Positions 1 to 6,330 of a stretch of 6,332 bases of DNA are shown here, in pieces. Under the pieces are notes generated by a model. The model was not told the origin of the DNA. It did not search any database and was given only the letters and a program-made list of their open reading frames with translations. How positions within the stretch are numbered: position 1 is the stretch's first letter; the number at the start of each line of letters is the position of its first letter. Source of the DNA: Saprospiraceae bacterium (GTDB lineage: Bacteria > Bacteroidota > Bacteroidia > Chitinophagales > Saprospiraceae); contig JALZVB010000129.1 of the NCBI GenBank assembly GCA_023300835.1, forward strand, positions 1 to 6,332, written 5' to 3'. Position numbers and translations under genes: made by a program.

Positions 1-1
1 T

Positions 2-475
2 GTTTATAACACAACAGAGCAAGATGAAAATGGCTGTAATTTTACATCCACTTTAACGCTTACAGTTGATGACTGTTTTGATGGTACACAAGGTTCTCAG
101 AGTGCTGGTTCATTTATTTATAATCAAACTTCTGATGAACAAGTCATATTGTCTGAGCAAACTACTGAGTCGTTAACACTTAATGAAAACGGAATTGGTG
201 ATAGTTTTGATGAACAGAATGTAACATTAGAAATATATCCTAATCCAGTGATAGAAGAATTAAATATAGTTGTTTCAACAGGTTCTAAATCATCTTTCGA
301 AGGAGGAATATATAATACAAGAGGACAATTAATTACTCAGATGGACCTTGATAGAGTAGCAGTAGGAACAAATGTCGCTAAAGTGGACGTTTCTAACTTA
401 CCAACAGGTATTTATTTACTCCGTATTAGAGTGGGCGATCAAGTAATATTTGAAAAATTAACTAAGACGTACTGA
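2..475 (+). CDS. C-terminal part of a type IX-secreted protein (5' end outside the window)
   Basis: The reading frame is open from the left edge to a TGA stop and gives about 157 residues with no convincing start, so this is the 3' end of a larger gene. The last ~80 residues form a type A T9SS sorting domain: an 'IYPNPV' motif followed by 'ELNIVV', a middle 'YNTRGQLI' strand, then 'LPTGIYLLRI' and a final 'EKLTKTY'. In Bacteroidota this domain directs a Sec-exported protein through the type IX system, where it is normally cleaved or attached to the cell surface. The residues before it ('ENGCNFTSTLTLTVDDC') look like the end of a beta-sandwich repeat with paired cysteines, followed by an acidic, Ser/Thr-rich linker. 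The functional domain lies upstream and cannot be named. An internal TTG at 149 is not a credible start. The gene converges on the polyamine operon and shares its terminator. Confidence 0.9.
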   Translation, partial: VYNTTEQDENGCNFTSTLTLTVDDCFDGTQGSQSAGSFIYNQTSDEQVILSEQTTESLTLNENGIGDSFDEQNVTLEIYPNPVIEELNIVVSTGSKSSFEGGIYNTRGQLITQMDLDRVAVGTNVAKVDVSNLPTGIYLLRIRVGDQVIFEKLTKTY

Positions 476-502
476 AAATTAAATTAACTTAACTTACAAA
501 TT

Positions 503-537
503 AAAACAGGCTGTCTCCTAGTGAGACAGCCTGTTTT
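503..537. terminator. Bidirectional intrinsic terminator
   Basis: A perfect 15-bp inverted repeat (503-517 with 523-537) encloses a 5-nt loop, CTAGT. The core of the stem is GGCTGTCTC paired with GAGACAGCC. The + strand reads into an uninterrupted run of T (534-540), and the - strand reads into TTTTAATTTG. It sits 27 bp after the stop of the T9SS gene and 17 bp after the stop of the last - strand gene, so it can end transcription from both sides. Confidence 0.93.
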
Positions 538-554
538 TTTATGTTTAATTATGC

Positions 555-1523
555 TTATTTTTTTACAATGCCGAGATGTAAAATTCTACCACCTGCCTGA
601 TTGACTGGACTTACACTTTTGCCTATAACAATACCTTTTTCTGGGGCTGTATATTCTTTGATGATATCCCCAAAAACATTTTTGAGAGAGGCGACAACTT
701 CTCCTTTCTCTACAATTTGAGTAACGTGTGGGTATACGGTAAGTAGGCCTCCTGTATCAGTGTATATCCAATACGATTTTTTGCACAAGACAGTTTCGTC
801 TGATAAATCTTCTTGCTCAGAATCAGTAACGCCTAGGAAACTTAATAGGTTATGGATACCGGTTAGTCCATCACGTATCATCCCTTTTTGGAATAGGTTA
901 GGATTTCCTACTTCCATTGTGATAGCTGGAATGTCTAGTGCTGCTGCTGCACCTCTCAATGTACCATCGTTGGGTGGATTATGTACTATGATCTGAGCAT
1001 TTTGAAGTAGTGCCATTTTTCTAACAATCTCATCACTCATATCTGCTCTTACGTAATAAGAATTTATACGACCATTACTTGCAGTATGCAAGTCTACTAG
1101 GTAGTCAAAGTGTTTAATAATTCGATTAAATACTCTCCATGCATAGACCCCACTTACCGTTCCATTTTTATTACCAGGCATGATATGATTAATATCAACG
1201 CCATCGAGAAATCTTCTTTTTTTACGCAGATAAGAAGGTACATTAACAATCGGAACACCGACGATAGTCCCTTTCAGAGTAGCTACGTCTATTTCTTTAA
1301 ATATCTTTTGGATAACAGAGGTGCCATTAAGTTCATTGCCATGTACCGCAGCTGTAAGACCGATAACTTCCCCTTCTACATTTCCTTTAGCAATTATAAT
1401 AGGCACCATAACAGGGAGCCCCATACCATCTTTTACGATCTCTAGCCAATACCTTGACACTTTACCAGCAGGGGCTTTGTTGACATCTAATTCTGTTATT
1501 ACTTCTATATGATTATTGTTCAT
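555..1523 (-). CDS. Succinylglutamate desuccinylase/aspartoacylase-family zinc hydrolase
   Basis: This 322-residue protein belongs to the AstE/AspA branch of the M14-like zinc carboxypeptidase fold. The family hydrolyses N-acyl or amide bonds of amino-acid derivatives in the cytoplasm. The zinc site is visible: His61 and Glu64 in 'AAVHGNEL' and His146 in 'VDLHTA'. Glu204 in 'ITMEVGN' is the likely catalytic glutamate. The last ~80 residues ('TDTGGLLTV', 'VEKGEVVASL', 'APEKGIVIG') resemble the C-terminal beta domain of family members. The usual 'DLNR..PG' substrate motif reads 'DINHIMPG' (residues 110-117), with His113 where Arg is expected, which may mean a different substrate. The ATG lies inside the end of the upstream ATP-grasp gene (11-bp overlap), which points to translational coupling. 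It is the last gene of the operon. The true substrate is unknown; inference from context is a conjugate made by the preceding ligase. It has no signal peptide. Confidence 0.88.
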   Translation of the reverse strand: MNNNHIEVITELDVNKAPAGKVSRYWLEIVKDGMGLPVMVPIIIAKGNVEGEVIGLTAAVHGNELNGTSVIQKIFKEIDVATLKGTIVGVPIVNVPSYLRKKRRFLDGVDINHIMPGNKNGTVSGVYAWRVFNRIIKHFDYLVDLHTASNGRINSYYVRADMSDEIVRKMALLQNAQIIVHNPPNDGTLRGAAAALDIPAITMEVGNPNLFQKGMIRDGLTGIHNLLSFLGVTDSEQEDLSDETVLCKKSYWIYTDTGGLLTVYPHVTQIVEKGEVVASLKNVFGDIIKEYTAPEKGIVIGKSVSPVNQAGGRILHLGIVKK

Positions 1524-2526
1524 TTATCTTATTTATCTTAGTTAAGTAATAATCCCAGATAAGGTCAATTGCTTTCTCTACCAGGGGTTTATTCATAAGT
1601 GCTGCTATCTGGGGTAGACCACCTATACTGGTGGTATTTATTTCTGACAATACGCGTTTACCATTATCTCCGACTAGCGTATCTACGCCATACATTACAA
1701 TACCTTTTTCGAGCAAGTGCGGATTAATAGTATTCACAATGCCGTACTCCTCGGGTTCTAGTGTTGCTAGATGAGAACTGCCGCCCATAGCGACATTACA
1801 TAGCCATGATCCATCTGCAGGTAATCTTAATGAGGCTCCTAGAACTTCTCCGTTGACAACTACGATTCTTTTATCACCCTGATATACATTTTTTAAAAAT
1901 CGTACACCTAGATAATTAAGATTTTTGTTGTCAGGCAAGTTTTTTATAAAGGTATCATAAGTCATGGTTTGTTTTCCAGTAGATACTTTGTCTCCATCTA
2001 TCTTGACGATTCCATTGCCACCGTAATCTCTGAGTGGCTTGAGAATTATAGGAAAATGAGATTTAAAAAATGCGATGTCCTCTACAGAATTACAGATCTG
2101 CATCGGCGCACATACTTCTTGAAAATTCAATAAATATTCCTTACTACCTGTTTTATATATTGACTTGGGGTTATTTATAACTACAGCTTTCGCAAATGTC
2201 TTATCAAGAAAATTTAAAAAAAATTTACCTAATGGTGGCGGCAATCTCAACCATATGAGATCAAATTGATCTATAGAAATTGATTCAAGATTCTGGCCTA
2301 ATGGATTAATGTTATCATATTGAATACCGTTTTTTATACTCGTAGCCTCAAGCGTCTTTACTGGCTTGCTTTCAAAAAACAAATGATTTGCCTTGTTTCC
2401 CCTTGAAGCAATGTATATGTGCCCTGTGTAATGATGTTGCGACATTGCATTCGCCAATTTATATAATGAATTTTCACTACTATGATGGGAATGATCAGTA
2501 AGTATGAGAACGTTATATTTTTTCAT
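1513..2526 (-). CDS. Glutathione-synthetase-like (GshB-type) ATP-grasp ligase
   Basis: The protein has 337 residues from the preferred start and resembles prokaryotic glutathione synthetase along its whole length. The N-terminal pre-ATP-grasp domain begins 'KKYNVLILTDHSHH'. It is followed by 'DLIWLRLPPPL' (89-99), 'VINNPKSIYKTGSKE' (116-130), the nucleotide loop 'ILKPLRDYGGNG' (161-172, Lys163), 'QGDKR' (216-220), 'NVAMGGSSH' (244-252) and the metal-binding 'SEINTTSIGG' (294-303, Glu295 and Asn297). Such enzymes join a carboxylate to an amine through an acyl-phosphate, using ATP. No gamma-glutamylcysteine ligase lies nearby, so true glutathione synthesis is not supported and the substrates are open. 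An upstream in-frame ATG at 2568 would add 14 residues and overlap the preceding gene by 23 bp. The start at 2526 was chosen because it places the first beta strand where GshB proteins begin. The C-terminal 'KINKIN' comes from a 9-bp tandem repeat. Confidence 0.85.
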   Translation of the reverse strand: MKKYNVLILTDHSHHSSENSLYKLANAMSQHHYTGHIYIASRGNKANHLFFESKPVKTLEATSIKNGIQYDNINPLGQNLESISIDQFDLIWLRLPPPLGKFFLNFLDKTFAKAVVINNPKSIYKTGSKEYLLNFQEVCAPMQICNSVEDIAFFKSHFPIILKPLRDYGGNGIVKIDGDKVSTGKQTMTYDTFIKNLPDNKNLNYLGVRFLKNVYQGDKRIVVVNGEVLGASLRLPADGSWLCNVAMGGSSHLATLEPEEYGIVNTINPHLLEKGIVMYGVDTLVGDNGKRVLSEINTTSIGGLPQIAALMNKPLVEKAIDLIWDYYLTKINKINEQ

Positions 2527-2545
2527 TATTTCTATTATAGGCGGA

Positions 2546-3523
2546 CTACCAGTTAAGAATATATGCAAATATCAATGGTGCAACAATTGTAGCATCAGAC
2601 TCAATAACAAATTTTGGTGTCTCGGGCAAAAGTTTCCCCCAGGTAATTTTCTCATTAGGTACTGCTCCTGAGTATGAGCCATAACTGGTTGTACTATCAC
2701 TTATCTGACAGAAATATGACCACATCGGTACGTGGTCTAATTCTAAATCTTGATGCAACATCGGAACAACACAGATCGGAAAATCACCTGCTATACCACC
2801 ACCTATCTGAAAGAACCCTACGCCATTATTCTTAGTGTTGTTTTGATACCAATCAGATAACATCATCATGTATTCTATTCCTGACTTCATAGTCGATGGC
2901 TTCATGTCTTTTTCTATACAGTAAGAAGCAAAGAAGTTTCCACATGTAGAATCTTCCCAGCCTGGTACAACAATAGGAATGTTTTTTTGGGCAGCTGCTA
3001 GTAGCCAACTGTCCTTAGGATCTATCTGATAGGATTCTTCTAAGTTTCCACTCAATAGAATTTTATAGAAATACTCATGAGGAAGATACCTTTCTCCCGC
3101 AGTATCTGCATCTTTCCATACTTTATATAGATGCTTTTCAATAGCTCTCATCGCTTCGGCTTCTGGTATACAAGTATCTGTAACGCGGTTGTAATGGTTG
3201 TCGAGTAATTCCTTTTCATCTGCCGGAGACAGATCTCGGTAATGAGGGATGCGTTTATAGTGATTATGTGCGACTAGGTTAAACACATCCTCTTCTAGAT
3301 TGGCGCCTGTACAAGTTATAATATCGACTTTATCTTGTCTAATCATTTCCGCTAATGACTTTCCTAGTTCAGCTGTACTCATGGCACCGGCTAACGTAAT
3401 CATCATTTTGTTACCTGCAGATATTTGTGTCTCATATCCAATTGCAGCATCTACTAATGAAGCTGCATTAAAATGCTTGTAATGTTCAACAATAAATTTC
3501 GAAATGGGACCTTTGTTATTCAT
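2546..3523 (-). CDS. Deoxyhypusine-synthase-like protein, probable aminobutyltransferase
   Basis: This 325-residue protein matches the deoxyhypusine synthase (DHS) family, which uses NAD to transfer an aminobutyl group. Rossmann-type signatures include 'LAGAMSTAELG' (44-54), 'DIITCTGANLEED' (67-79), 'VPGWEDSTCGNF' (186-197) and 'GGGIAGDF' (241-248). The C-terminal active-site region 'SGAVPNEKITWGK' keeps the lysine (Lys297) equivalent to the one that carries the covalent intermediate in eukaryotic DHS. The position of the eukaryotic active-site histidine in 'GGG..KH' is Asp247 here. Bacteria lack eIF5A, the protein substrate of true DHS, so a small-molecule acceptor is likely. With putrescine-forming genes immediately upstream, homospermidine synthesis from putrescine is the leading inference. 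The protein is shorter than eukaryotic DHS (about 370 residues) and lacks the long N-terminal extension. It lies 27 bp after agmatinase. The ATG at 3523 is the only good start. Confidence 0.88.
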   Translation of the reverse strand: MNNKGPISKFIVEHYKHFNAASLVDAAIGYETQISAGNKMMITLAGAMSTAELGKSLAEMIRQDKVDIITCTGANLEEDVFNLVAHNHYKRIPHYRDLSPADEKELLDNHYNRVTDTCIPEAEAMRAIEKHLYKVWKDADTAGERYLPHEYFYKILLSGNLEESYQIDPKDSWLLAAAQKNIPIVVPGWEDSTCGNFFASYCIEKDMKPSTMKSGIEYMMMLSDWYQNNTKNNGVGFFQIGGGIAGDFPICVVPMLHQDLELDHVPMWSYFCQISDSTTSYGSYSGAVPNEKITWGKLLPETPKFVIESDATIVAPLIFAYILNW

Positions 3524-3550
3524 GACTTCTTAAGTTGTTAGAAAAATTAA

Positions 3551-4402
3551 TTACTGTTTATTGAATTTATAAGAGAGCATTTTGTAATATAATTTGGCAG
3601 CCAGAAATTGTGGGGCTTTGAATCCTGTTATAGGTGCCAGTTCTACAATGTCAAAACCTACGACATTCTTATGTGCAAATACCTGTCTGAGATAAGTCAT
3701 CACAGTATACCATTTGAGTCCACCGGGTTCCGGTGTTCCTGTTGCAGGCATGATAGACGGGTCAAAAGCATCTAAGTCAAATGTGATATATACATCATCC
3801 GTCATCTGATTGATAGAACCCATCATCCAATCTATTTTGTCTTCTATCTCATGGGCAAAATATACTTTGTCTCTGTCCATATGTTCTTCCTCTACAATAT
3901 CCATGCTTCTGATTCCTACTTGTATAAGATTGCAGTTTTTACTGGCGTCATGTAATGCACAAGCATGGTTGTATTGTGTACCATCGTAAGTTGGTCTCAG
4001 ATCAGCATGGGCATCGATTTGTAGTACAGTAAGGTTATTATATTTTTCATGAAAAGCTTTGATAATACCAATACTTATAGAATGTTCGCCACCAAAGAAA
4101 GTTAAAAATTTATTCTCGTTAAGTGACACTTTAGTAGTTTGATATACGGTAGAAAACATATCTTCTGGACTTCTGAAACCTGATAATTCGTCCAGCATAT
4201 AGATACCTTTTATATACACTTCAGTAGCCGTTTCTATATCATAGAGTTCCATGTTTTCTGCAGCATCCAGAAAGGCTTCGAATCCTTTGTCTGCCCCTTT
4301 CCCCCAGGTACTTGTTCCATCATAAGGGATAGATTGTAAGTAAATGTCAGCAGTGTTTTTATCTGTATAGATGTCTTCTATACCGGCAAAATTTCTTTTC
4401 AT
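3551..4402 (-). CDS. speB: Agmatinase (agmatine ureohydrolase)
   Basis: This 283-residue ureohydrolase should convert agmatine to putrescine and urea in the cytoplasm, using a two-manganese centre. All six metal ligands are present: His107 in 'GGEHSIS', Asp130, His132 and Asp134 in 'IDAHADLR', and Asp209 and Asp211 in 'FDLDAFDPS'. His146 in 'NHACAL' and Glu226 in 'TGTPEPGG' match other conserved active-site positions. The C-terminal 'GFDIVELAP' is also typical. Length is normal for a bacterial agmatinase. Arginase or formimidoglutamase share these motifs, but the arginine decarboxylase ending 10 bp upstream makes agmatine the most likely substrate. No frameshift or missing residue was seen. 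Confidence 0.92.
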   Translation of the reverse strand: MKRNFAGIEDIYTDKNTADIYLQSIPYDGTSTWGKGADKGFEAFLDAAENMELYDIETATEVYIKGIYMLDELSGFRSPEDMFSTVYQTTKVSLNENKFLTFFGGEHSISIGIIKAFHEKYNNLTVLQIDAHADLRPTYDGTQYNHACALHDASKNCNLIQVGIRSMDIVEEEHMDRDKVYFAHEIEDKIDWMMGSINQMTDDVYITFDLDAFDPSIMPATGTPEPGGLKWYTVMTYLRQVFAHKNVVGFDIVELAPITGFKAPQFLAAKLYYKMLSYKFNKQ

Positions 4403-4412
4403 TTATAATCAA

Positions 4413-5822
4413 TTATTTATACCCTAGAATAGAAAGCATTTCTTCTACAGTTTGCTCGTTTCTGTATAATGAATCTATGGCATTTCCTTTTTCATCTCTG
4501 TCAATGATAATCAATTTGGGTGCTGGAATCAGACAGTGTTTTATGCCACCATATCCACTTATAGAATCCTGATATGCCCCCGTATGAAAGAAACCCACAT
4601 AGAGTGGTTCTTCTTCATTATCATCATAGGCAGGAAGAAACAACTGTTGGTTGAAGTCTTCTGAATTATAATAATCAGAGTGATCACAACTAATTCCTCC
4701 TATGTTAACCTTTGTATATTCATTGTCCCATTTATTAATAGGAAGTAAAATAAATTTTTCTAAAATTGACCAAGCATCAGGAATAGTATTCATAAGACTG
4801 TTGTCTACCATGTACCATATTTCTCTGTCGTTTTGCTTCTTTTGTTCTAATACAGAAAATATAATGGCCCCACTTTCACCTACCGTATATTTCCCGAACT
4901 CTGTAAAGATATCTGGTTCTTCAACCTGTGCTTCTAGACAAGCATTTTTTATGTTTGTGACGATTTCATTAATAATATATTCATAGTCATAGTCAAATCC
5001 AAGATTGTTTCTGATAGGGAAACCACCACCCAAATTCAAGGCCTTGATGTCAGGACAAAGCATTTTGAGTTCTACAAATAATTTCAGGGCTTTCTGAAAT
5101 TCCCCCCAGTAATAGACGGTGTCCTTAATGCCAGAATCTATAAAGAAATGCACCATTTTTAATGAGAGATTATTGTCACCTAAAATCTGCTCATTATAGA
5201 AGTCTATTATTTCTGCAGGTCGTATACCTAATCTTGAAGTGTAATAAGCTGATTGGGGTTCTTCGTCGATGGCAATTCTTATACCTATTTTGAGAATACC
5301 ATCATAAGCTGCGGCATATTTTTTTACCCGTTGAATCTCAGTTTTTGAATCCAATACCAAAATTGAATTCTTAAAACCCAACTGATTAAGTTTAACTATT
5401 TTCTCGAGATAATCATTCGTTTTGTAACCATTGTGTATGACTATAGTGTTTTTGTGTACAACGCCTTCGTCAAATAGTTTGAATATTAAATCAATATCAA
5501 AGGCTGATGAAGTTTCGAGATGTACATTTTCCTTCATCGCTGTCTTTACAACATGTGAAAAATGACAACACTTTGTACAATAACTATAATTGTAATGGCG
5601 CTTATAATTATTTTTTTTGATAGACCGATTAAACAAGTTTCTGGCTTTTTTAATCTGTTCGCCTATACGTGGAAGATAAAATAGCTTAAATGGGGTTCCA
5701 TATTTTTCTATCAAATATTTAAGAGAAATTCCATGAAAGGAAAGGTAACCATCCTTAAGATCAAAACCTTCTTGCGGAAAATAATAACTTTGGTCAATCA
5801 GATCGAAATAAGTGTTTTTCAT
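4413..5822 (-). CDS. speA: Arginine decarboxylase, PLP-dependent (fold type III, Bacteroidota short form)
   Basis: This 469-residue enzyme should decarboxylate arginine to agmatine, the first step of the operon's putrescine route. Its sequence follows the short arginine decarboxylases of Bacteroidota, beginning 'YFDLIDQSYYFPQEGF' and ending near 'KHCLIPAPKLIIID'. Residues ~45-310 form the PLP barrel: Lys84 in 'YCTKCCHF' is the likely PLP Schiff-base lysine, 'HLETSSAFD' (101-109) follows, 'VHFFIDSG' (224-231) stacks on the cofactor, and the phosphate-binding loop is 'LNLGGGFP' (262-269). 'FTEFGKYTVGESG' (306-318) ends the barrel. The C-terminal domain supplies 'GISCDHSDYY' (Cys379, Asp380) and 'GAYQ' (Tyr417), typical active-site residues of this fold across the dimer interface. 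It is much shorter than E. coli-type SpeA (about 630-660 residues), which is normal for this clade. It is the first gene of the operon. The speA name is assigned on function; substrate specificity rests on family and on the adjacent agmatinase. Confidence 0.9.
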   Translation of the reverse strand: MKNTYFDLIDQSYYFPQEGFDLKDGYLSFHGISLKYLIEKYGTPFKLFYLPRIGEQIKKARNLFNRSIKKNNYKRHYNYSYCTKCCHFSHVVKTAMKENVHLETSSAFDIDLIFKLFDEGVVHKNTIVIHNGYKTNDYLEKIVKLNQLGFKNSILVLDSKTEIQRVKKYAAAYDGILKIGIRIAIDEEPQSAYYTSRLGIRPAEIIDFYNEQILGDNNLSLKMVHFFIDSGIKDTVYYWGEFQKALKLFVELKMLCPDIKALNLGGGFPIRNNLGFDYDYEYIINEIVTNIKNACLEAQVEEPDIFTEFGKYTVGESGAIIFSVLEQKKQNDREIWYMVDNSLMNTIPDAWSILEKFILLPINKWDNEYTKVNIGGISCDHSDYYNSEDFNQQLFLPAYDDNEEEPLYVGFFHTGAYQDSISGYGGIKHCLIPAPKLIIIDRDEKGNAIDSLYRNEQTVEEMLSILGYK

Positions 5823-5855
5823 TTCAATTATAAAATAATAAGTATGTAATTAATT

Positions 5856-5883
5856 ATTCTAGTATGTGTTCAGTTTTGGTAAA
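5856..5883 (-). promoter_or_regulatory. Weak promoter-like pair upstream of the polyamine operon
   Basis: On the - strand, TTTACC (5883-5878) and TAGAAT (5861-5856) are separated by 16 bp and match the general -35/-10 consensus at 4 of 6 and 5 of 6 positions. This would give a leader of roughly 27 nt before the arginine decarboxylase ATG. Bacteroidota primary sigma factors prefer a different pair (TTTG and TAnnTTTG), and no good copy of that was found in the 85-bp gap, so the call is tentative. Confidence 0.25.
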
Positions 5884-5890
5884 AATGAAC
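5868..5890. promoter_or_regulatory. Imperfect 23-bp palindrome, possible operator
   Basis: The arms GTTCA and TGAAC flank inner TTTT and AAAA half-sites around a 3-bp centre (- strand ACC). The only mismatch in the arms is one position on each side. It lies 46-68 bp upstream of the arginine decarboxylase start and overlaps the tentative -35 element, as a repressor site would. As RNA it would form only a short AT-rich hairpin without a following T-run, so a terminator for the upstream gene is less likely. Confidence 0.35.
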
Positions 5891-5907
5891 AATCGATAAG
5901 TATTAGT

Positions 5908-6330
5908 TTAATCTAGCAAAATCTCGTCTAGAAAGCTTTGATCATCATTCAAACTACGAAAAAGTTTTATTCTAAATTTTCCCTGCTTGTTAATCAATGT
6001 TTTTGCCATTTTATCAATTGCGACCATAGATAATACCGTTTGGATATAAGCCTCAATAAGATCATCAAGACCTATGCCCAATTTATTAAAATCTCTTCTG
6101 TCCATAAGTACCAATCTATTGGTATCACTGCCCCAAGTACCATCAGTATTTTTGATACTGAGATTAGTACCTAACATTTCCCAACTTTCTGTACTGTCTT
6201 TGATATTATCTACCAATGGTTTGGCTGCTCGTCTGGCATAAGTACACAATGGCCTTATACCATCTATTGATGAACTGACCATCATCCTGATATCTGCTAT
6301 ATATGTTTTGTTCTTTTGGTCAGGGATCAT
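5908..6330 (-). CDS. 3' part of an unrecognised gene (runs off the right edge)
   Basis: The frame gives 140 residues from a Met at 6330 to a TAA stop and remains open to the window edge, so the Met may be internal and the gene longer. I do not recognise the family. The protein is soluble-looking, with no signal peptide, membrane segment or metal-binding motif. Visible features are 'RPLCTYARRAAKPL' near the start, a central 'GTWGSDTNRLVLMDRRDF' (about residues 65-82), and a helical stretch from about residue 87 to 112 ('LDDLIEAYIQTV') followed by a charged tail ending 'DEILLD'. It has the same strand as the polyamine operon and lies 85 bp upstream without a clear terminator between them, so co-transcription is possible but not shown. 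Confidence 0.6.
   Translation of the reverse strand: MIPDQKNKTYIADIRMMVSSSIDGIRPLCTYARRAAKPLVDNIKDSTESWEMLGTNLSIKNTDGTWGSDTNRLVLMDRRDFNKLGIGLDDLIEAYIQTVLSMVAIDKMAKTLINKQGKFRIKLFRSLNDDQSFLDEILLD

Noticed and set aside
149..475. A separate small gene starting at TTG 149
   Set aside because: The same frame is open to the left edge, and the sorting domain needs an upstream exported protein, so this is only the 3' end of a longer gene.
1110..1445. Open frames on the + strand inside the hydrolase gene (also 760-996 and 1321-1512)
   Set aside because: They are antisense to a gene with intact zinc-site motifs, and their translations have low-complexity, unfamily-like composition.
3300..3482. Short + strand open frame inside the DHS-like gene
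   Set aside because: It is antisense to conserved DHS motifs and has no recognisable features.
2546..3523. A true deoxyhypusine synthase acting on eIF5A
   Set aside because: eIF5A is absent from bacteria, and the segment around the eukaryotic active-site histidine differs.
4702..4986. 94-residue + strand frame inside arginine decarboxylase with a hydrophobic translation
   Set aside because: It is the reverse complement of conserved decarboxylase sequence, and the hydrophobicity is a by-product of that.
5823..5907. Intrinsic terminator for the gene ending at 5908, or a riboswitch ahead of arginine decarboxylase
   Set aside because: The only hairpin is short and AT-rich without a T-run after it, and 85 bp with no GC-containing stems is too little for a known riboswitch.
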